Shown piece after piece: positions 1-6,350 of a stretch of DNA of 7,448 bases. The stretch spans positions 1-7,448 of the forward strand of contig CAZBKO010000107.1 in assembly GCA_964492545.1 (NCBI GenBank). Direction: 5' to 3'. The notes under the pieces were generated by a model. That model was given only the letters and a program-made list of their open reading frames with translations, did no database searches and was not told where the DNA came from. Position 1 is the first letter of the stretch. Each line of letters opens with the position of its first letter. Source of the DNA: RGIG1934 sp964492545 (GTDB lineage: Bacteria > Bacillota > Clostridia > Lachnospirales > Lachnospiraceae). The position numbers and the translations under genes were made by a program.

Positions 1-1
1 A

Positions 2-1057
2 TACAAAATATCAGGACATTGGGATCATTACAAGGATGGAATGTTCGTACTAGGCGATGAAGAAACAGAGAAAGAAGTATTTGCTCTTAGACCAATGACA
101 TGCCCGTTCCAGTATTATGTTTACAAAGCTAGCCAGAAGAGTTATAGAGACCTTCCACTTAGATATGGTGAGACATCTACTCTGTTTAGAAATGAAGATT
201 CAGGTGAGATGCATGGACTTACAAGAGTTCGTCAGTTCACAATTTCTGAGGGACATTTAATTGTTAGACCTGACCAGATGGTAGAAGAATTCAAGGGATG
301 TCTTGCACTTGCTAAATATTGTCTTGAAACACTTGGCGTTGAAGGTGATGTAACATATCATTTATCAAAATGGGATCCTTCAAATCGTGAAAAATATATT
401 GGTGAACCTGAAGTTTGGGAAGATACAGAAGGACATATTCGTGGAATATTACAGGAGCTTGGCGTTAACTTTACAGAGGATGTTGGAGAAGCAGCTTTCT
501 ATGGCCCTAAGGTTGATATTAATGCAAAGAATGTATATGGAAAAGAAGATACAATGATTACTGTGCAGTGGGATGCGCTTCTAGCTGAACAGTTTGATAT
601 GTATTATGTTGACCAGAATGGTGAGAAGGTAAGACCATACATTATTCATAGAACATCAATGGGATGCTATGAGAGAACACTTGCATGGTTAATTGAAAAA
701 TATGCCGGATTATTCCCAACATGGCTTTGTCCAGAGCAGGTAAGAGTATTACCAATATCTGAGAAATATCATGATTATGCTGCAAAGGTAGAAAAAGCAC
801 TTAAAGACAATGGAATTAGATGCACTGTAGATGAGAGATCTGAGAAAATCGGATTTAAGATTCGTGAAACAAGACTTGCAAGAGTTCCATATATGCTTGT
901 TGTTGGACAGAAGGAAGAGGAAGAGGGAAAGGTATCGGTAAGAAGCCGTTATCTTGGAGATGAGGGACAGAAGAGCCTTTATGAATTTATCGATGCAATG
1001 TGCAAGGAAATCAGAACAAAAGAAATTAGAAAAATTGAAGTAGAAGAGAACAAATAA
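2..1057 (+). CDS. thrS: Threonyl-tRNA synthetase, C-terminal part (5' end outside window)
   Basis: Cytoplasmic class II aminoacyl-tRNA synthetase that charges tRNA-Thr with threonine. The reading frame is open from base 2 (YKISGHWDHYKDG...), so the methionine at base 41 is internal and the gene is cut by the window edge. About 351 of the usual ~590-640 residues are visible; the N-terminal TGS and editing domains, if present, lie outside. The SGHWDHY segment, RPMTCPF and motif 2 (FRNEDSGEMHGLTRVRQF, about 185-238) mark the catalytic core. Family knowledge places the zinc ligands at Cys (101-103), His of SEGHLIV (254-256) and His of IIHRTS (647-649). Motif 3 is GCYERTLAWLIE. The anticodon-binding domain starts near PEQVRVLPIS (about 731) and runs to the end. 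Any T-box leader would be upstream and is not seen. Identification is very secure. Confidence 0.97.
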   Translation, partial: YKISGHWDHYKDGMFVLGDEETEKEVFALRPMTCPFQYYVYKASQKSYRDLPLRYGETSTLFRNEDSGEMHGLTRVRQFTISEGHLIVRPDQMVEEFKGCLALAKYCLETLGVEGDVTYHLSKWDPSNREKYIGEPEVWEDTEGHIRGILQELGVNFTEDVGEAAFYGPKVDINAKNVYGKEDTMITVQWDALLAEQFDMYYVDQNGEKVRPYIIHRTSMGCYERTLAWLIEKYAGLFPTWLCPEQVRVLPISEKYHDYAAKVEKALKDNGIRCTVDERSEKIGFKIRETRLARVPYMLVVGQKEEEEGKVSVRSRYLGDEGQKSLYEFIDAMCKEIRTKEIRKIEVEENK

Positions 1058-1074
1058 GTTTTTGATAACTAATA

Positions 1075-1116
1075 GAAAGACTGTAGAATGTGAATTCATT
1101 GTACAGTCTTTCTTGT
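1075..1116 (+). terminator. Intrinsic terminator after thrS
   Basis: An 11-bp perfect stem (GAAAGACTGTA at 1075-1085 with TACAGTCTTTC at 1102-1112) is followed by a T-rich run (TTGTTATT). The loop can pair further as AATG/CATT (1087-1090 with 1097-1100). It lies 17 nt after the thrS stop and between two convergent genes. The same hairpin could also end the reverse-strand ABC operon, but the T-run on that side is poor. Confidence 0.75.
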
Positions 1117-1124
1117 TATTGATA

Positions 1125-3101
1125 TTAATTATTTAAATCAGATAAATGATCAATCGCTTCAATTATATTAATCATTTTATCAGTTGGAACAAATATGAAA
1201 TAGTGTTCGTTATTGGACAATGTATAATAGCAGTCGGCAGTTGCAGGATTATCAGTACAATGTGGGAGTTCATCGTAAAATTCACTAAGTGTAATTCCGA
1301 AACCACCATCATAAACTGAAAAGGAAATCTCTTTTGTAATAAGTTCGTCGACATTTTCAGTTATTTTTTTAATATAAAAGAATTGATCATTAGCTGTGTT
1401 GAATTGATTATTCTTAAATAAATCCTGTGAATGTTTATACAAAGCCTCTAAGTAAACGTGATAAGTTTTTGGCATAGCTAGAGAAATTGGTAAATACACG
1501 GAGGTATAGTAATCATTATACATAAAATCTACGTTTAAATAGTCTATAGATGCTCCGAGGGGATCATATATTAATGATAATTGATCTTCTACATTTTTTT
1601 TCTTAAGTTCAGAACAAAATGTTGTATATATATCTTTTAATTCTTTATCAGTAAAACCATTATAGTAAGAATCAGTTGAAAATGAGCATTTTGAGACACT
1701 TGGAAGCGTTGTTACTTTTTCCATGTAATCTTCATTTGAATAAATATAATCATTAATATCAGAGTACAATTTATCATCCATCATAATATTTCTGTAGTAA
1801 CTGGTATTTCCGGATTTGATGCAAATAGGATAAAAATCAGTGTAGGTTGAAGCTAATGTATCTGCGTGTGAAACAGTATAATCAAGAGCATCTGCAATAC
1901 GTTTAATTAAATCCTTATCTTTGATGCGAATTTCACTGGCTATAAGTGTGGTGTATTCACTGTTATCATCTATTGAAACAATATCAGTCGAAAAATATTT
2001 AATATCATTTGCAGAAGGCTCAAATATAGTAGTGTATTTTTTGACGCCAAACACTGAAAGAATTATTAAAACATTAAGCCCAATCACAACCAGAAGACCA
2101 AGAAAAATTTTCTTGAGATTCTGGATTTTTTTTGTTGATAAAAGTTCGTAAATAAAGTATGCAAATAATGCCAGCCCATAGAACAGAGCAATTGTGCTTG
2201 TGTATGAATAACGGTTGTCAACAAAGATTTCATTTGTAAGAAGGTTAACTGCAGGCATTGATACAATAAGACATATCAGACATCGTATAACTGACTGAAG
2301 TCTTGGGTTGAGTGCTGAAAAACCGGCAGATTCACTTTTTCTTTTGTTACATAAAATTAATGATATAGATAAATATATAAGGCTTAGTATTAATGTGTAA
2401 ATAATTCCCGGAATGTATTTAAATATTAATGAAAAGGATCTGTTAAATGTAAAGACATTGTACACAGTACCAAAAACCAAATTATTTTTGTTGTTTAGTA
2501 GAAAAAACATATGGTCAGTGTTGAGATAAGGACATACAGTGCCAATAACATCGATAATGAGTGTGATAATAAATCTTGGTGCAAATATTATCATACCTGA
2601 AACAACAATGTTGGTAAAAAGCGTACCTGTAAGCTGCTGCGCTATATTTATTGAAGCCATAACAAAAAGAGAGCATATTAAGAATCCTATAATTGATGTA
2701 ATTAAATCTGCAGCTGAGTATACATCAAAATTGACACCAAACATTTTACCAATTAGGAAATTAATAAATGTTGAAATGAAGAGTATTCCATAAGTCCATG
2801 TTAGTATCGAACAGCCGTATGAAATGTGAAGAGCTGTTTTAGTACATGGAATTGAGTGGTAAAAATCACTTGAGTTTCTTTTGGTGAGAAAACTAAAAAG
2901 ATAAAGTGTCATTACAGGGATTATTATGGTGTATGTTGCAAGTGCTAATGGATTAATATTCAATAAAGCGTTCGTGCTTAAATCTGATTGAAACAAAAAA
3001 ACATTGAAAAACACAGTTAATATAAGAAAAATAGTTCCTATAAGCTTTAGCTGCTTTAATCCTTCTAAATAAAATTGTTTACTAAAATATTTATTTTTCA
3101 T
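1125..3101 (-). CDS. ABC transporter permease with large extracytoplasmic C-terminal domain
   Basis: Predicted membrane subunit (658 aa) of the ABC transporter encoded just upstream. I read nine hydrophobic segments, roughly residues 20-37, 52-73, 96-117, 133-153, 162-184, 228-251, 268-288, 300-321 and 332-352. Positive loops (TKRNSSDFYHSIP, CNKRKSES, STKKIQNLKK) fall on the cytoplasmic side, giving N-in/C-out. About 300 residues (355-658) then lie outside the membrane, rich in Tyr, Asp and Ser. The 'SSDFYHSIP' motif after the second helix resembles permeases of YtrC/YtrD-like systems. The start is supported by GGAGG 10 nt upstream of the ATG, inside the end of the ATPase gene (11-nt overlap), so the two are translationally linked. 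The substrate is unknown. The outer domain has no motif I recognise and could sense or bind an envelope ligand (inference). Confidence 0.85.
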   Translation of the reverse strand: MKNKYFSKQFYLEGLKQLKLIGTIFLILTVFFNVFLFQSDLSTNALLNINPLALATYTIIIPVMTLYLFSFLTKRNSSDFYHSIPCTKTALHISYGCSILTWTYGILFISTFINFLIGKMFGVNFDVYSAADLITSIIGFLICSLFVMASINIAQQLTGTLFTNIVVSGMIIFAPRFIITLIIDVIGTVCPYLNTDHMFFLLNNKNNLVFGTVYNVFTFNRSFSLIFKYIPGIIYTLILSLIYLSISLILCNKRKSESAGFSALNPRLQSVIRCLICLIVSMPAVNLLTNEIFVDNRYSYTSTIALFYGLALFAYFIYELLSTKKIQNLKKIFLGLLVVIGLNVLIILSVFGVKKYTTIFEPSANDIKYFSTDIVSIDDNSEYTTLIASEIRIKDKDLIKRIADALDYTVSHADTLASTYTDFYPICIKSGNTSYYRNIMMDDKLYSDINDYIYSNEDYMEKVTTLPSVSKCSFSTDSYYNGFTDKELKDIYTTFCSELKKKNVEDQLSLIYDPLGASIDYLNVDFMYNDYYTSVYLPISLAMPKTYHVYLEALYKHSQDLFKNNQFNTANDQFFYIKKITENVDELITKEISFSVYDGGFGITLSEFYDELPHCTDNPATADCYYTLSNNEHYFIFVPTDKMINIIEAIDHLSDLNN

Positions 3102-4008
3102 GTGATATTTCCTCCGTCATTTTTTCAAAGCTATATCCAAGAGATTCCATTTCGTAGGTAAATACTTCTTCTAGTGAAAGTGGAAGTACATCTAATAAAA
3201 CAGGATTCAATTTGTTTATACTATCAATCACAGATTCTCTATTACCACGAAGTATAAGATTAGATACAGAACCAGTTTTGCTAGTGTAAAGTGAATCTAA
3301 ATCCTTAAATAAATCCAATGTGTAGTCATCTTTAAATGCAACCTGAACTTTGAATAAACTGGTTTTAAGATTTTCAATATCACTTTGAAGAACAAGGCCT
3401 CCTTTGTGAAGAAGAGCGAGCTGATCACAAAGATCTTCCAATTCTCTTAATGAATGAGAAGTAATGATTACAGTGGATTTGTTATTTAATACATCATCGC
3501 AGATAAGACTTTTTACTACGTTTCTCATTACCGGATCAAGTCCATCAAATGTCTCATCGAAAAACATATATTTTGGATGTGCTGATAAAGCTAATATTAT
3601 TGCAGCCTGTCGTTTCATTCCTTTTGAAAATGAATTGATGGGTTTGGTGGCATCTAGATTAAAGGAATGGACAAGATTTTGAAATCTTTCCATATCATAG
3701 TCAGTATACGCTGCCTTATAAAGCTTAGCCATTCTGTTCATGGAAGAACTCGAAAGAAAAAATAACTCATCAGGAACGAATACGATATTGTTCTTTAGTG
3801 TAGTGTTTTCATAGATTTCCTCTTCATCTATGTGTATTGTTCCTGCATCTGGCTTGTAAACACCGGATAGTAGTCGCAAAAATGTGGATTTTCCGGCACC
3901 ATTTGAACCAACCATTCCGTAAATACAACCTTCAGGAATGTTACAGGTAACGTCTTTTAATGCGGTAAATCCTTCAAAATGTTTTGTTAGATTATTTATT
4001 GCTATCAT
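3091..4008 (-). CDS. ABC transporter ATP-binding protein, YtrB-like
   Basis: Cytoplasmic ATPase (305 aa) that should power the neighbouring permease. Visible motifs are Walker A GSNGAGKST (residues 34-42), signature FSKGM (127-131), Walker B with catalytic acid YMFFDE (147-152), D-loop GLDP (156-159) and the H-loop histidine in ITSHS (H185). At the Q-loop position the sequence reads FVPDE (77-81), with Asp where most ABC ATPases have Gln; I recall this in YtrB-like subunits. The C-terminal ~85 residues form an extra domain, common in exporter ATPases. Its ATG shares ATGA with the repressor gene stop, and AAGGGGGAT lies about 9 nt upstream of the start. It sits second in the repressor-ATPase-permease operon. 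The ABC assignment is certain; the subfamily is probable. Confidence 0.93.
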   Translation of the reverse strand: MIAINNLTKHFEGFTALKDVTCNIPEGCIYGMVGSNGAGKSTFLRLLSGVYKPDAGTIHIDEEEIYENTTLKNNIVFVPDELFFLSSSSMNRMAKLYKAAYTDYDMERFQNLVHSFNLDATKPINSFSKGMKRQAAIILALSAHPKYMFFDETFDGLDPVMRNVVKSLICDDVLNNKSTVIITSHSLRELEDLCDQLALLHKGGLVLQSDIENLKTSLFKVQVAFKDDYTLDLFKDLDSLYTSKTGSVSNLILRGNRESVIDSINKLNPVLLDVLPLSLEEVFTYEMESLGYSFEKMTEEISHEK

Positions 4009-4388
4009 AGCTTTAAATCCCCCTTTTCGTTAAAAATATTATTTAGGCATTGTTCCATTTCCAGTCTTGAAACACCAGCTAATGCAAGTTCTTTCATAAG
4101 CTTCTCAAGATCTTTAATTTCATCTCTTTTAATAGAACTTAGCAGCTCTTTAGCATTTTCTGAAACAAAGCATCCTCTACCTGGAACAGAATAGATAATT
4201 CCACGTCTGTCAAGCTCTGAATATGCTTTTTGTATAGTGTTAGGATTAATGGATAAGTCAACAGAAAGGCTTCGAACTGATGGAATCTTTGAACCCGTGA
4301 TAAGAATATCTGCCATAACAAACTGTTCAACCTGTGCGACTAGCTGCTCGTAAACGGGCTTCCTTGACATAACGTCTATCTGAAACAT
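4005..4388 (-). CDS. GntR-family transcriptional repressor, YtrA subfamily
   Basis: A 127-aa DNA-binding protein with an N-terminal winged helix-turn-helix and a short C-terminal dimerisation tail, the compact architecture of the YtrA subfamily of GntR regulators. Family landmarks are PVYEQLVAQVEQFV near the N-terminus, then SKIPSVRSLSVDLSINPNTIQKAYSEL (recognition-helix region) and the wing GIIYSVPGRGCFV. The C-terminal ~50 residues are charged and helical, lacking the large ligand domain of FadR or HutC types. The start is ATG 4388, preceded by AAAGGAG at a 7-nt gap. A longer frame to a GTG at 4451 would begin upstream of the predicted transcription start. It is first in the operon, and a perfect palindrome overlaps its own promoter, so autorepression is the simplest reading. 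The inducer is unknown; B. subtilis YtrA responds to certain cell-wall antibiotics. Confidence 0.93.
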   Translation of the reverse strand: MFQIDVMSRKPVYEQLVAQVEQFVMADILITGSKIPSVRSLSVDLSINPNTIQKAYSELDRRGIIYSVPGRGCFVSENAKELLSSIKRDEIKDLEKLMKELALAGVSRLEMEQCLNNIFNEKGDLKL

Positions 4389-4410
4389 ACAAATCTCCTT
4401 TCTATTATGC

Positions 4411-4447
4411 ATATTAAGTGTACTATGTAGGATAGTACACTTAATAT
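4411..4447. promoter_or_regulatory. Probable YtrA-type operator (perfect inverted repeat)
   Basis: ATATTAAGTGTACTAT (4411-4426) and its exact reverse complement (4432-4447) flank a 5-bp spacer GTAGG: 16 bp per arm with no mismatch. Within it lies AGTGTA, 13 bp, TACACT (4417-4441), which agrees with the inverted repeat I recall for B. subtilis YtrA. The repeat covers most of the -10 box and the likely transcription start, so bound repressor would block initiation. It is not followed by a T-run, so it does not look like a terminator. Confidence 0.85.
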
Positions 4448-4471
4448 ACACCTGTAGTATGAAGATGTCAA
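4443..4471 (-). promoter_or_regulatory. Promoter of the GntR-ABC operon
   Basis: On the reverse strand, TTGACA (4466-4471), a 17-bp spacer and TATATT (4443-4448) form a near-consensus housekeeping promoter. The start of transcription is expected near 4436, giving a leader of about 48 nt. The strength of the boxes fits a promoter that is kept off by a repressor. Confidence 0.82.
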
Positions 4472-4481
4472 TAAGAATTGT

Positions 4482-4513
4482 AAAAAAAAGCTGTTCACCG
4501 AAGCGAACAGCTT
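4482..4513 (-). terminator. Intrinsic terminator after the YqeY-like gene
   Basis: Reverse-strand hairpin: AAGCTGTTC (4505-4513) pairs with GAACAGCTT (4488-4496). The stem extends by a G-T and a C-G pair to close a cUUCGg tetraloop. Eight T residues follow directly (4482-4489 read in reverse, the first two also counted in the stem). This is a textbook strong terminator. It ends 10 nt before the -35 box of the GntR-ABC promoter and insulates that operon from upstream reading. Confidence 0.93.
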
Positions 4514-4525
4514 AATAAACGTATA

Positions 4526-4972
4526 TTATTGTAATATAGAACCTACAAGCTGATTAACAAGCTTGCCATCAGCACGTCCTTTTGTAAGTGGCATTAATTC
4601 TTTCATAATAGCACCGCGATCTTTTCCGGTTGGAGCAGTAATACCTAACTTATCAATTATTGTCTGAATTGTGGCTTTGATTTCGGCTTCGTCCATTTGA
4701 GCTGGAGCAAATTCCTTATAAACAGCAATTCTTTTACTACATTGTTCCTTGATATCTTCTCTATCAGCAGGAGCTAATTCAAGTGTATCGGTAGTCTGCT
4801 TGATTTCTTTAGCTATAACCTCATTTTCTTCAGCTTCGGTTAAGTCTTCACGTTTATCTATCGCTTTATTTTTAAGTGCAGACAAAAGCATTGATAACGA
4901 ATCTTTACGTTCCTTATCTTTGGCTTTCATAGCGGCAACCATAGCTGCTCTTACTTCATCAATTTTACTCAT
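4526..4972 (-). CDS. YqeY/GatB-like domain protein
   Basis: A 148-aa predicted cytoplasmic protein of the GatB/YqeY family. It is homologous to the C-terminal tRNA-interacting part of the GatB amidotransferase subunit but stands alone, and its exact role is not established. Family features are the basic helical N-terminus (MKAKDKERKDSLSMLLSALKNKAIDKRE), the middle EIKQTTDTLELAPADREDI, EFAPAQMDEAEI, and the C-terminal block GKDRGAIMKELMPLTKGRADGKLVNQLV. Length is normal for the family (~150). The start is uncertain. ATG 4972 (MSKIDEV) matches the family beginning but is about 12 nt from AGGAAGGA; ATG 4984 adds MNYI but sits right against that same site. It lies between its own candidate promoter and a strong terminator, so it is probably monocistronic, possibly also read from the M15 gene. 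Confidence 0.92.
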   Translation of the reverse strand: MSKIDEVRAAMVAAMKAKDKERKDSLSMLLSALKNKAIDKREDLTEAEENEVIAKEIKQTTDTLELAPADREDIKEQCSKRIAVYKEFAPAQMDEAEIKATIQTIIDKLGITAPTGKDRGAIMKELMPLTKGRADGKLVNQLVGSILQ

Positions 4973-5009
4973 AATGTAATTCATTCCTTCCTATATATAA
5001 TAATTATTA

Positions 5010-5038
5010 ATTCTACTACCGTAAAAGTGGTTTGTCTA
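5010..5038 (-). promoter_or_regulatory. Candidate promoter of the YqeY-like gene
   Basis: On the reverse strand, TAGACA (5033-5038), a 17-bp spacer and TAGAAT (5010-5015), each one mismatch from consensus. The -35 box overlaps the stop codon of the upstream M15 peptidase gene. A start near 5003 would leave only 20-30 nt before the gene. No terminator is visible in the gap, so read-through from the peptidase gene is also possible. Confidence 0.55.
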
Positions 5039-5779
5039 TGATTCTTTATAAAAATGTTGGTAATCAATTGGACTGTCCCAATCACCACCCCACAAAAAAC
5101 CATGGCTAATGAAAATGTTATAGCATTTATCACCTTTTACAATCTTGTGCTTGAAATTCTTCGTTCTGTCAGCATATTTTGTGCCATTGACCGGGATGAC
5201 ATCACGTTCACCAAAACCGGTTCTTACATATGGATTATAGAGTGGATTAATGTCGATGGCAAGACCATAGCTATGATTTGAAATAGTAGTAGTACCATCA
5301 ATATAACGATAATTAAAAGCAGAGGTGTTATTATCAGCCATCGAAGCATCATCATCAGCGTTATATTCATCAATCAGCCTAATCTTTTCTATTCTGTATT
5401 TAATATCAAATAATTCCTTGAAAACTGCAACGGTATCTTCAGCTATTGACTCATTTACAATTAATTCACCCTCTTGAATATTGCCATCAAAATCATAATA
5501 TTTGACTTGGAGGTATCTAAGATTAGCAAGTGAAAATGGACAATCCTTTGGATAGGATTTTCCAGTTATTCTCTTTTCAATTGCAGGTGAAATCGGCTCG
5601 TAAGTAAATCCGTCTGAATATGTTACCCTAAGCTCGCTAAATGGGTCGTTGTCATATGTTGTTTCATTATTATGTGTTACCAAAGCATCAGTCTCCTTAA
5701 TTTTTTGATTCCTGCTGCAACAAGTGCATGAAATTATAACAAGCACAGTTATTGCAGAAAATAAATGTATGTATTTCAT
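5036..5779 (-). CDS. Predicted lipoprotein, M15-family (VanY/CwlK-like) peptidoglycan peptidase
   Basis: A 247-aa predicted exported zinc peptidase. Residues 1-17 are a signal peptide (MKYIHLFSAITVLVIIS), with a lipobox-like IIS-C at Cys18 followed by TCC, so lipid anchoring to the outer membrane face is likely. After a polar linker, the catalytic domain shows FNYRYI (R158), then SNHSYGLAIDINP with metal ligands H169 and D176, and near the end WDSPIDYQHF with D239 and H242. This S-x-H-x6-D plus D-x-x-H pattern is that of M15 peptidases, in particular the M15C type that cuts peptide stems of peptidoglycan. Whether it is a D-Ala-D-Ala carboxypeptidase or an L-Ala-D-Glu endopeptidase cannot be told. 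The start is ATG 5779 with GGTGG 5 nt upstream; the longer frame begins at a TTG overlapping that site. Confidence 0.88.
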   Translation of the reverse strand: MKYIHLFSAITVLVIISCTCCSRNQKIKETDALVTHNNETTYDNDPFSELRVTYSDGFTYEPISPAIEKRITGKSYPKDCPFSLANLRYLQVKYYDFDGNIQEGELIVNESIAEDTVAVFKELFDIKYRIEKIRLIDEYNADDDASMADNNTSAFNYRYIDGTTTISNHSYGLAIDINPLYNPYVRTGFGERDVIPVNGTKYADRTKNFKHKIVKGDKCYNIFISHGFLWGGDWDSPIDYQHFYKES

Positions 5780-5822
5780 ATAAACCACCAATCCGTAGTA
5801 TATTTATTACTGAATAAAAATA

Positions 5823-5851
5823 ATTATATTAGATTGAAAAAACAAAGTCAA
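5823..5851 (-). promoter_or_regulatory. Promoter of the M15 peptidase gene
   Basis: On the reverse strand, TTGACT (5846-5851), a 17-bp spacer and a perfect TATAAT (5823-5828). Transcription would begin near 5816, leaving a leader of about 37 nt before ATG 5779. The spacer contains a run of six T. No operator-like repeat was found over it. Confidence 0.8.
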
Positions 5852-5880
5852 TGTGGTAGTCTTATTTGATAGGGAATATG

Positions 5881-5886
5881 TATAAT
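5881..5886 (+). promoter_or_regulatory. Possible -10 box for the DUF1540 gene
   Basis: A perfect TATAAT lies 55 nt before the start codon in the divergent gap 5792-5941. The -35 match is poor: TAGTCT at 5857-5862 with an 18-bp spacer matches three of six. The promoter may be weak, activator-dependent, or use another sigma factor. Confidence 0.4.
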
Positions 5887-5941
5887 ATTCATTAATAATG
5901 CACAGAATACTGACGTAAATAAATGAAAGAGAGGTTATTTT

Positions 5942-6265
5942 ATGCCAGTATTAGACTGCAGTGTAAGAACATGTTTCTATAATAAGGAAAACAGATGCTG
6001 CCTTGATGGAATTAAGGTTGAGGGAACATCAGCAGAAGTGTCAGATGCAACAGCATGTGGTAGCTTTAAAGAGAAGAAGGGTGATACCATTTCAAATGGA
6101 TGCTCATGTGATGCAGGACCGGAAACAGCTTTAGCCGTGGATTGTCTTGCTGAAAAATGTATATTTAATGAGAAATGCAATTGTTCGGCTGAACATATTG
6201 GAATTGCGGGAAGTAATGCATGTAAGAGCGAAGATACACAATGTGCAAGCTTTGAGAAAAAATAA
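5942..6265 (+). CDS. Cysteine-rich protein with two DUF1540 repeats
   Basis: A 107-aa predicted cytoplasmic protein (no signal peptide or membrane segment) of unknown function. Two copies of the ~40-aa DUF1540 domain are visible: residues 5-42 (DCSVRTCFYN...ATACGSF) and 67-104 (DCLAEKCIFN...DTQCASF). Both share the exact cysteine spacing C-x4-C-x7-C-x19-C (C6, C11, C19, C39 and C68, C73, C81, C101). Five further cysteines (20, 54, 56, 79, 94) bring the total to 13. Such a pattern suggests metal binding, which is inference. The start is secure: GAGAGG lies 7 nt before ATG. It is divergent from the M15 gene and ends 11 nt before the infC promoter, with no terminator between. Confidence 0.88.
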   Translation: MPVLDCSVRTCFYNKENRCCLDGIKVEGTSAEVSDATACGSFKEKKGDTISNGCSCDAGPETALAVDCLAEKCIFNEKCNCSAEHIGIAGSNACKSEDTQCASFEKK

Positions 6266-6276
6266 TTAAAAAGGTA

Positions 6277-6305
6277 TTGACATTGTGAGTGACAGATGGT
6301 ATTAT
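6277..6305 (+). promoter_or_regulatory. Promoter of the infC-rpmI-rplT operon
   Basis: TTGACA (6277-6282), a 17-bp spacer and TATTAT (6300-6305): perfect -35 and a one-mismatch -10, as expected for a highly expressed ribosomal operon. Transcription should begin near 6312, giving a leader of about 190 nt before infC. Confidence 0.85.
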
Positions 6306-6350
6306 ATCAGAGTTGATTAGAGACCGGTATTATTAATATCGGCAACGAAG

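Noticed and set aside
749..1099. Reverse-strand ORF of 116 codons over the end of thrS
   Set aside because: Phe/Ser/Leu-rich antisense shadow of a certain gene; it also runs through the terminator hairpin and has no family features.
2539..2793. Forward ORF of 84 codons inside the permease gene
   Set aside because: Antisense to transmembrane-coding sequence, whose complement often stays open; no ribosome binding site or recognisable motif.
4411..4447. The 16-bp palindrome as a terminator for an upstream gene
   Set aside because: AT-rich stem with no T-run after it on either strand; a strong terminator already exists at 4482-4513, and the palindrome overlaps a promoter.
4389..4451. Longer version of the GntR regulator starting at a GTG (4451) or ATG (4412)
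   Set aside because: Both lie within the promoter and operator; the GTG is upstream of the predicted transcription start. ATG 4388 has an ideal ribosome binding site and matches the family start.
4749..5281. Forward ORFs (4749-4979 and 5054-5281) opposite the YqeY-like and M15 genes
   Set aside because: No family signature, and each overlaps a reverse-strand gene identified by conserved motifs.
5780..5791. TTG start adding four residues to the M15 peptidase
   Set aside because: The TTG overlaps the GGTGG ribosome binding site of ATG 5779, which gives a normal signal peptide.
5977..6180. Reverse-strand ORF of 67 codons within the DUF1540 gene
   Set aside because: Shadow frame; the forward frame has the two conserved repeats and a good ribosome binding site.
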